A stretch of DNA of 64,000 nucleotides. Source: Staphylococcus warneri. GTDB lineage: Bacteria; Bacillota; Bacilli; Staphylococcales; Staphylococcaceae. The position numbers were made by a program, and so were the translations under genes. The notes under the pieces were generated by a model. The model worked only from the letters and a program-made list of their open reading frames with translations. It was not told the DNA's origin and did not search any database. Shown here piece after piece: positions 1 through 5,449 of this stretch. The DNA is taken from assembly GCF_900636385.1 (NCBI RefSeq), contig NZ_LR134269.1, positions 1,922,001-1,986,000 of the forward strand, given 5' to 3'. Each line of letters starts with the position of its first letter. Within the stretch, counting starts at the first letter, position 1.

Positions 1-133
1 ACTATATTGTTCTTTATTCTGAATAACAGAATATTGAACATTCAAACACAAGAACACAATAATTAGGATTATAAAAAACAAAACAACATCTATGTTTCTT
101 TTAAACACAAAATCACAACCCTTTATCAAATTG

Positions 134-1042
134 TTAAAGAATATCTTTTTCAATAATCTTTAAATTATCTCTATAAGCTTTTTTTATCGATTTAATCATA
201 GAATTAATAGTTATTTTATTATTGTTGTTTAATTCTACATCATCATCTATATATATTAATCTGTTAGCGATAAGATCAATAATTTGTTCATGGCCATCAT
301 TCTCCCCTCTAATAACCATTTTTTTGACTTCTTTTGTCTCATCTTTCGCTAAAATATTTTTTATTTGTTTTAATGACTCTGAAATATCTAAAGCTTTTGA
401 TGTATACTTTACCTTCATAGAATCTGCATTTAGTTTATCAATCATTTTTTTATCTCTTTGCGTTGACTGATTTTTATTCTTTATTTTATCTACATCTACA
501 ATTCTAGAAATATTAAACTCAATTTCTTTTAGATCATCAATGTGTTTTAAATTATCAATTTTTGTGTTATTTATAGCAACGTTCAATTTGGCACCTTTTT
601 TCTTAACTGTTCTATAAAAAAAACTTTTAAAATCTGATTGAGAAATCCCTCCTCTATTTGATGGAATAATCACTACTCCATATCTAGGGCAAAATAACAC
701 TACAGTATCAACTGTTAAGCCTTGCTCCGGTTCATCGCCATATTCAGATCTACCATCTTTTACTGTTTTTTTAATTTCATTTATAACTGCAATTTTTGTA
801 GTAACCGTTTTAGATAAACAAAAAACCCAAACTTCATTATTTATGTACTTATATTTTTCAATATAGTTAAATCCGATATAAGTTGATTTTTTACATTTAA
901 TAAAATTAAAATCTTTATTTTTTTCAAATTCTTCCAAAGATTCTTTTAAATATTCATTCATTCTTTCATAATTTTTGTCAACCTTACCTTTAAATTCATA
1001 AGTTAAAACAAAGAAATCATATTTTTTTGTAATCGTATTCAT
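134..1042 (-). CDS. Uncharacterised accessory protein, 302 aa
   Basis: I do not recognise this family. The protein is soluble-looking, with no signal peptide or membrane segment. It has an N-terminal mixed alpha/beta half containing a hydrophobic stretch (TVVLFCPRYGVVIIPSNRGG, about residues 111-130). The C-terminal half is Lys/Asn/Asp-rich and probably helical. The ATG is preceded by GAGG about 10 nt upstream and by AAGGGG directly adjacent. A TATAAT box lies at 1077-1082, so it appears to have its own promoter and to be monocistronic. It is AT-rich and sits in the eroded integration region downstream of ssrA, beside terminase fossils, which points to transferred cargo. The sequence has no tyrosine-recombinase, nuclease or helicase motif that I can identify. 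A role in phage defence or satellite biology is only a guess from location. Confidence 0.75.
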   Translation of the reverse strand: MNTITKKYDFFVLTYEFKGKVDKNYERMNEYLKESLEEFEKNKDFNFIKCKKSTYIGFNYIEKYKYINNEVWVFCLSKTVTTKIAVINEIKKTVKDGRSEYGDEPEQGLTVDTVVLFCPRYGVVIIPSNRGGISQSDFKSFFYRTVKKKGAKLNVAINNTKIDNLKHIDDLKEIEFNISRIVDVDKIKNKNQSTQRDKKMIDKLNADSMKVKYTSKALDISESLKQIKNILAKDETKEVKKMVIRGENDGHEQIIDLIANRLIYIDDDVELNNNNKITINSMIKSIKKAYRDNLKIIEKDIL

Positions 1043-1076
1043 TTCCCCTTAACCTCTTTCGTGTGTAGTTTTATAC

Positions 1077-1105
1077 ATTATATATTTAAATCTACAAAAT
1101 AAAAA
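1077..1105 (-). promoter_or_regulatory. Putative promoter of the 302-aa gene
   Basis: On the minus strand a perfect -10 TATAAT (1077-1082) lies 17 nt from a weak -35 TTTTTA (1100-1105). It would give a leader of about 28 nt before the ATG at 1042. The -35 is poor, so activity is inferred. Confidence 0.45.
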
Positions 1106-1116
1106 GATTATATATG

Positions 1117-1153
1117 AAAAAAGCAACTAATATCGGGGAATGACATTAGTTGC
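1117..1153 (-). terminator. Intrinsic terminator of the 31-aa peptide transcript
   Basis: A hairpin GCAACTAAT...ATTAGTTGC (1123-1153) is followed on the minus strand by a run of six T. The loop carries TTCCCC. It lies about 50 nt downstream of the small peptide gene at 1206-1301. Confidence 0.75.
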
Positions 1154-1205
1154 AACTACACAATACCATTATACAATATTTTAGCACCTAGTACTAATTA
1201 TATAA

Positions 1206-1301
1206 TCATTTCTTATTTTCTCCTTTGATATAGGCATATAAAACGCCACCACCACCTATAAGTACAGCAAAAATGACACTTACCCATAACCCAATAGACA
1301 T
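1206..1301 (-). CDS. Small hydrophobic membrane peptide, 31 aa
   Basis: This is a short gene I translated by hand. It reads MSIGLWVSVIFAVLIGGG, continues through VLYAYIKG and ends with the basic tail ENKK. The peptide is one membrane helix with a GGGG run and a charged C-terminus. The start is supported by a very strong ribosome-binding site (AAAGGAGGGACGATA before ATG). The gene is followed by its own rho-independent terminator at 1117-1153, giving a transcript of roughly 200 nt. This layout resembles small type I toxins or other small membrane peptides, but the sequence does not match the Fst, SprA/PepA1 or SprG peptides I remember. It lies antisense to nothing obvious and beside the decayed terminase gene. 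Confidence 0.65.
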   Translation of the reverse strand: MSIGLWVSVIFAVLIGGGGVLYAYIKGENKK

Positions 1302-1357
1302 ATTATCGTCCCTCCTTTACTTAAACGATACCCTCACATATATTTATATAACTTCCT

Positions 1358-1905
1358 TTATTCCTCAAATCTCCCAATATCATCAATATGAAAATCAGTA
1401 TTTGGATATTGCTTTTCCTATTCTATTAAATCTCGCTCATTCTTCTCATCGTCTTGAACAAGACTATCAATAAATATTGGTGTTGCCACATTTATATCCA
1501 CTTTATCAGTAAATATAATGTGTTAATGTCGAATAAGGTCACAAGCTTTTAAACGATCATTCGCTTTAATGGGCACTTCACATGTTCGTTGTTTACGAGG
1601 TTCATGTGTCCTGTGTCGGGGTTCTTTTCAAATGAACTTTTCTTAACTACAACTTCTTTCACTTCAGTTTCCTCACCCACTGCTGAACGTGATAGCAAGT
1701 ATAGTGTTTTTTTCGCAGTTAAAATGGTATCGTCTATAATCTCATCTTTCTTGCTTTGAATATAGTCTTTTACTTTCTCATTGCGCAAAAGTCTGCTACC
1801 TGTTACATATGCGCTATTTGAGCTATAACCGGCATTTATAATGCTTTGAGTAACGTTAAGTATCATAAAAATTACTCATTCACAAAACTCTCTTTTCTAC
1901 TTGTT
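1358..1905 (-). pseudogene. Decayed terminase small subunit (TerS) gene
   Basis: Reading the minus strand in its original frame gives a recognisable phage/satellite small terminase. A degenerate N-terminus (KREFCE, then a stop) is followed by the DNA-binding helix region LNVTQSIINAGYSSNSAY and TGSRLLRNEKVKDYI. Next come the conserved middle (EETEVKEVVVKKSSFEKNPD), then IKANDRLKAC, FTDKVDINVATPIFIDSL and the acidic tail EKQYPNTDFHIDDIGRFEE. The frame is broken by stops near 1899 and 1878, a frameshift near 1571, and stops near 1524 and 1424. Only residues from 1866 to 1549 remain as one open frame of 105 codons. Small terminases of this type are packaging genes of Staphylococcus phages and of SaPI/PICI satellites, where terS is often near one end of the element. 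This is strong evidence of a former mobile element. Confidence 0.8.
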
Positions 1906-2007
1906 TATTCGTCCTAATAATCACTACGTCTCTCTCAAATGACATATATTTTAGTTCTTTTATTCGAGCTACATCAAATATTTACTACTAACCACATCAC
2001 ATACAAT

Positions 2008-2057
2008 AAAAGCCCACAACCACATGGGTCGCAGGCTATATAATGGATACGGCTGGA
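2008..2057. repeat. Distal copy of the ssrA 3' end (att scar)
   Basis: These 50 bases match 4401-4450 at 47 positions. They comprise the last bases of tmRNA (GCCG-ATCCA on the minus strand) plus its downstream terminator hairpin. The C/T difference in the stem is G-U compatible, so the hairpin is preserved. After 2057 the match to tmRNA is lost. This is the pattern left when a tyrosine-recombinase element integrates at the 3' end of tmRNA. It defines a 2.4-kb remnant (2058-4400) between the copies and suggests an older or second element to its left. Confidence 0.85.
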
Positions 2058-2235
2058 GTTCATTAATGCGTTTATCTTTTCACATAAAAATTGCTATAAT
2101 TTTTGTCGTAGTAATGTTTAAGATGTCTTTTCAGTTGCGTGTAAAATTGAAAAATTACAAGAGCTTTATGTATCTATTAGGTTTGATTAAATTAATATTC
2201 ACACTCTTGCTCTTCACTTCAAAATAATGCTTTTT

Positions 2236-2352
2236 TTATGAATTACTTTGTTTTTTCTTACTTTCTCTAAATTCCTCATCAGATTTTCCATGAATTATAA
2301 AATCTACGATCACGTATAAAATACTACCAATAATATTGAATATTAACTCCAA
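2236..2352 (-). CDS. Small membrane peptide, 38 aa
   Basis: This gene starts at TTG with GGAGGG seven nt upstream. An ATG at 2367 in the same frame would add five residues but would overlap that ribosome-binding site. The peptide begins MELIFNIIGSILYVIVDFII, a single membrane helix, and ends in a charged tail with HGKSDEEF and KKK. I do not recognise a family. It lies inside the 2.4-kb interval bounded by the two ssrA repeats, on the same strand as the 52-aa peptide at 2546-2704, so it is probably element cargo or what remains of it. Confidence 0.55.
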   Translation of the reverse strand: MELIFNIIGSILYVIVDFIIHGKSDEEFRESKKKQSNS

Positions 2353-2367
2353 ATAGATGCCCTCCAT

Positions 2368-2545
2368 AGACTTTTAATTATATTACCAAGAATGATATTA
2401 ATTTAATGCACTCAGTATCTACAAATATTTATCTTTAATTATGAGCTATTTTATATGCTTCAGTGAACAATTCATTCTATTAGGTAGTAATCGACATAGT
2501 ACGTTTCTAAGAGTAAAGAACATACTGATTAGATAGTAAACATAT
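2368..2545. other. Spacer without recognisable feature
   Basis: This AT-rich stretch lies between the two small membrane peptide genes. It presumably carries the promoter of the 38-aa peptide, but I see no clear -10/-35 pair, terminator or coding remnant. Confidence 0.3.
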
Positions 2546-2704
2546 TTAATAATTCTCTAAACCTTTATTTCGTTTGCTAATAACTAAGCCTATTGCTAAA
2601 CCAATAAATGTTCCAAAAGGAAACCCCATTATAAAACTGAATAATACAGTGAAACCTAATATACTTAAAATTGGATGAATATAAATTTTATTTTGATTAT
2701 TCAT
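2546..2704 (-). CDS. Small two-helix membrane protein, 52 aa
   Basis: This protein starts MNNQNKIYIHPILSILG, has two hydrophobic segments (about residues 10-27 and 29-43, the second with GFPFGTFIGLAIGL), and ends with the basic tail SKRNKGLENY. The start is well supported by AAAAGGAG eight nt before ATG. The glycine-spaced second helix suggests tight membrane packing. No family is recognised. It lies within the ssrA-repeat-bounded interval and diverges from the SpoIIM-family gene at 2920, leaving a shared upstream region of about 215 bp. Confidence 0.6.
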   Translation of the reverse strand: MNNQNKIYIHPILSILGFTVLFSFIMGFPFGTFIGLAIGLVISKRNKGLENY

Positions 2705-2919
2705 ATGTATAACTCCTTTTGTAATTATAATAAGTTACCTACTTTTAATGATATCATAATCAGTTTATTTCAAAACCTGAATTATAAATATAGCCTGTAT
2801 CAAAAAATCAAAAACGCTTATATACCTCTTTACTTTATTCATTCCTCAAACTTAACTCATTTTCATTTTGGCCTTTACTATCAACAAATATTGGCAATTA
2901 ATTAAAAATGGAGGCAGTT

Positions 2920-3528
2920 ATGTTTAAAATTCATGATGAGACATATATTAGAAGAACGATAAAATTTTTAGTTACAATATTAATAATTTTCTTAGTCACC
3001 TTTATTTTAGCAATTATATTTAGCCCTTCTACTGAAACCATAAAAAATCTATCTAAAGGTATACCCAGTAACGTTGCCAATGCAGTAGGGTTAGAAAAAG
3101 TTTGGGAATATATACTAAATAATGGGTTTAAAGTTCCTTTTCAAATGCTAATATTAGCTATCATTCCAATCCCTTTTTTATATTATTTAAACATTATCTC
3201 TACAGCGATTCCTCCTGCTATAGCTCTAGGTTTCGTAATTAATTATGACATTTATAAAGGGACTATGGTGACTATATCTTCAATCCCTCACTTCTTCGTA
3301 GAAATATTAGCTTTTTGCTTTGTTGCTAGCGGTCTCGTCAAAGTTAACCAAGCTATTATTAGAAAAATCACCAACTTATTTAGAAAAAACAAAAAAGAGA
3401 ATTTATCTCTAAAATTATCTATAATCAACTTATTGAAAATATATGTATTTATAGCCTTACCTTTATTTGTAATAGCAGCTTTTTTCGAGAATTATTTATC
3501 TAAATTTATATTTGATCTACTAACCTAA
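2920..3528 (+). CDS. SpoIIM/DUF95-family membrane protein
   Basis: This is a predicted integral membrane protein of 202 aa with about five hydrophobic segments. Two features place it in the stage II sporulation protein M superfamily. One is the block from NNGFKVPFQM to GFVINYDIYKG. The other is the motif SSIPHFFVEI followed by a glycine-containing helix, which resembles the PHG-x-x-E motif of SpoIIM. Staphylococci do not sporulate, so the family name does not give the function. I chose the ATG at 2920 because GGAGG lies five nt before it; the ATG at 2908 overlaps that site. The gene sits between the two ssrA repeats and is probably cargo of the former element. Confidence 0.7.
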   Translation: MFKIHDETYIRRTIKFLVTILIIFLVTFILAIIFSPSTETIKNLSKGIPSNVANAVGLEKVWEYILNNGFKVPFQMLILAIIPIPFLYYLNIISTAIPPAIALGFVINYDIYKGTMVTISSIPHFFVEILAFCFVASGLVKVNQAIIRKITNLFRKNKKENLSLKLSIINLLKIYVFIALPLFVIAAFFENYLSKFIFDLLT

Positions 3529-3578
3529 AATAACAAGCCCTCTACGATCGATATTGGACTTCCTTGTATTTCTCTAAT

Positions 3579-3650
3579 TTAATATACATCCCAAACATGA
3601 AAATCAGTATTCGATTAATGCTTATCCAACTTTTATAAAATCCGTTCAGC
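3579..3650 (-). pseudogene. Second, smaller TerS 3' fragment
   Basis: On the minus strand this stretch reads AERIL, stop, KLDKH, stop, SNTDFHVWDV. It aligns with the TerS tail at 1358-1440 (ERDLIE, stop, EKQY, PNTDFHIDDI). At DNA level the core AATACTGATTTTCAT is shared exactly. It is therefore a second, more decayed terminase fossil, this one near the proximal ssrA repeat. Similarity upstream of 3650 fades and I do not extend the call. Confidence 0.6.
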
Positions 3651-3781
3651 TTAGCTTTTTGTCAACAATTACTTTAGAATCAATATTTATTATTACCTTT
3701 AATAACATTTACTTAATTAAATATTTTGGAATTAAATTGTAATATTAAATTAAATATAACATATGAAAGGATATTAATAGC

Positions 3782-4267
3782 ATGAATTTTAAATTATTAG
3801 GAGCTGCATTATTATCAGCAACAGTTTTACTAACTGCATGTGGTCAAAATAATGACAAAGCAATGAAAGACGAAAATAAAAAATCAGAAACTAAGTCTGA
3901 TAAAAAATCTAATGATCCAAAGAAAGATAAACAAAGTAAGAAGGATAAGAAGAAAGAACATAAAATGCAATCTAAAGAAGAAGCACTAAACCAATCTGTT
4001 GAACAGAATACTAATCAACAACAATCTACTGAACAAACTAATCAACAGACACAACAACAAAACGTTCAGACTCAAGACAATAATAGGGCTTTAACTAAAC
4101 AACAAATGGAAGCTAATGCAAAAGTTGCTAAACAAAATGGCTATACAGGTATACCTAATGGAGATATGGGAGGCGTTCCTACTTCCGAAAAATCTTATTC
4201 TAACGACCAATTAGACCCTGAAACTGGACTGCCTAAAGATGGTGCAGTCCCTAAAGATTCAGAATAA
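3782..4267 (+). CDS. Putative lipoprotein with Lys/Gln-rich linker, 161 aa
   Basis: The N-terminus is a lipoprotein signal peptide ending in the lipobox LTAC with Cys20, so the product should be lipid-anchored on the outer face of the membrane. Residues about 25-75 are a Lys/Asp/Ser-rich linker and residues 76-105 are Gln/Asn-rich. The C-terminal 55 residues are compact, with NGYTGIPNGDMGG and LDPETGLPKDG, and look like the conserved part. AAAGGA lies about 10 nt before the ATG. The function is unknown. It lies between a terminase fossil and the ssrA repeat, so it may be carried by the former element or be a host gene trapped beside it. Confidence 0.75.
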   Translation: MNFKLLGAALLSATVLLTACGQNNDKAMKDENKKSETKSDKKSNDPKKDKQSKKDKKKEHKMQSKEEALNQSVEQNTNQQQSTEQTNQQTQQQNVQTQDNNRALTKQQMEANAKVAKQNGYTGIPNGDMGGVPTSEKSYSNDQLDPETGLPKDGAVPKDSE

Positions 4268-4400
4268 AAAACACTTCCGCATGATCCATTTTAATATGAA
4301 TTCAACGAAAATGTTTTTATATTATTCCCAATATATATCTATAGCTTATTAAATTGGTAGTGTTTTTATGTGCTGGGGCAATACTGTGGCAACGAAAATA

Positions 4401-4430
4401 AAAAGCCCACAACCACATGGGTTGCAGGCT
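4401..4430 (-). terminator. ssrA terminator
   Basis: On the minus strand the tmRNA 3' end is followed by AGCCTGCAACC, a loop CATGT, then GGTTGTGGGCT and a T-run. This is a strong intrinsic terminator, duplicated at 2008-2037. Confidence 0.85.
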
Positions 4431-4450
4431 ATATAATGGAGACGGCGGGA
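4401..4450. repeat. Proximal ssrA attachment repeat
   Basis: This is the partner of 2008-2057 (47/50 identical). It overlaps the last 14 nt of mature tmRNA and the terminator. It is the intact gene-side attachment site, where the tmRNA 3' end has been preserved. Confidence 0.85.
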
Positions 4451-4795
4451 TTTGAACCCGCGTCCAGAGGTCCTGATACATATCTTTCTACGTGTGTAGT
4501 TTATCATTGAGTTTCGCATAATGAGAGGTGATAAACAACCAACATTATGCTAGTTTGATTGGTTTTCATCTAAACAGACTTCAAACGGCAGTGTTTAGCA
4601 TATCCTACTTAGGTTGAATCGCGTTAACAGCACATAGGAGATGCTGTTAGGCGATGCAGAGTGCTATTACGCAGCTACTGCGAAATTATTGTTTGATTTG
4701 CCAGTTATTATAAACTGAGTGTGTTAGTGACGGAGACAACCCTCCGACACGCTTAATAAGCTCTGGGGACCCCTGTCGAATCCATAAACGTCCCC
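4437..4795 (-). ncRNA. ssrA: Transfer-messenger RNA (tmRNA)
   Basis: tmRNA rescues stalled ribosomes by trans-translation with SmpB, whose gene is next door. The 5' GGGGACG (4795 downward) pairs with the 3' CGTCTCC to form the tRNA-like acceptor stem. The T-arm GGGTTCAAATCCC is present and the discriminator A is at 4437; CCA is not encoded. The tag reading frame runs from 4702 to 4667 and encodes GKSNNNFAVAA followed by a stop, preceded by a GCA resume region. That tag is the staphylococcal type. The mature length of about 359 nt is normal. The 3' end doubles as an integration site for mobile elements. Confidence 0.97.
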
Positions 4796-4939
4796 GTAAT
4801 AAAATGTACTTTGTAGAAATCAAACATATCATTAATATCATTGTCACTCGCACTTGATGAACAACGCCTGAGTCACCTAAAATAAGATGTTCTTACTTGA
4901 CCACTTTTCTAACAAAGCACTTATTAATATATCAAATGT

Positions 4940-4976
4940 AGCCCGTGTAAGCAATAGTATTGCTTAATAACGGGCT
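4940..4976. terminator. Hairpin overlapping the smpB stop codon
   Basis: AGCCCG (4940-4945) pairs with CGGGCT (4971-4976), and TAAGCAAT with ATTGCTTA inside. The smpB stop codon lies within the structure. The T-run follows on the plus side (CGGGCTTTTA), while the minus side reads ACATTTG. It therefore looks better as a plus-strand terminator than as a classical smpB terminator. Confidence 0.55.
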
Positions 4977-5428
4977 TTTACTGCGCGATCCATATCACGT
5001 TTGACTGCTTTTTCTTTTAAAGCTTGTCGTTTGTCATATTTTTTCTTACCGCGTGCAATACCTAATAATACTTTGCATTGACCATGCTTTAAGTACAATT
5101 TTAGCGGAATAATAGAATACCCAATTTCTCGTGTGCGGTCACCTAATTTAATAATTTCTCTTTTATGAAGGAGCAACTTACGTGATCGCAATGGATCATG
5201 GTTAAATCGGTTACCTTCTTCATAAGGCGCAATATGCATATTATTTAAATAGATTTCACCACGTTTTACTTGAGCATAGCTATCTTTAAGATTGGCGCTA
5301 CCTCTACGTATAGATTTAATTTCTGTACCTTGTAACACAATCCCCGCTTCAATCGTATCTTCTATATTATAATCATGTCTTGCTTTACGGTTTTCAGCTA
5401 ATGTGCCTGGTGATTTTTTCTTAGCCAT
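4964..5428 (-). CDS. smpB: SsrA-binding protein SmpB
   Basis: SmpB binds tmRNA and brings it, charged with alanine, to stalled ribosomes. The 154-aa product has the family hallmarks: the N-terminal ENRKARHDY, then [10 protein letters not shown] around residue 34, the oligonucleotide-binding barrel, and the basic C-terminal tail ([17 protein letters not shown]) that enters the mRNA channel. It follows rnr by 21 nt on the same strand and precedes ssrA, the usual rnr-smpB-ssrA order of staphylococci. The stop codon lies inside a hairpin (4940-4976). Confidence 0.97.
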   Translation of the reverse strand: MAKKKSPGTLAENRKARHDYNIEDTIEAGIVLQGTEIKSIRRGSANLKDSYAQVKRGEIYLNNMHIAPYEEGNRFNHDPLRSRKLLLHKREIIKLGDRTREIGYSIIPLKLYLKHGQCKVLLGIARGKKKYDKRQALKEKAVKRDMDRAVKARY

Positions 5429-5449
5429 TCTGTCTCACCTCTTTGCTGC

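Noticed and set aside
134..1042. Possibility that the 302-aa gene is the missing integrase
   Set aside because: None of the tyrosine recombinase R-H-R-Y or serine recombinase motifs is visible, and no helix-turn-helix arm-binding region is evident.
1273..1473. Plus-strand open frame of 66 codons
   Set aside because: It lies antisense to the 31-aa peptide gene and the TerS fossil, whose minus-strand reading explains the sequence.
2024..2227. Plus-strand open frame of 67 codons starting in the distal ssrA repeat
   Set aside because: It begins within duplicated tmRNA/terminator sequence, has no ribosome-binding site, and no plausible protein character beyond AT-driven hydrophobicity.
2675..2905. 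Plus-strand open frame of 76 codons before the SpoIIM-family gene
   Set aside because: No ribosome-binding site, overlaps the 52-aa gene on the other strand, and composition fits AT-rich spacer.
4266..4367. AAAAACACT...AGTGTTTTT pairing around the lipoprotein gene end as a terminator
   Set aside because: The loop would be about 85 nt and AT-rich with little inner pairing; too weak to call.
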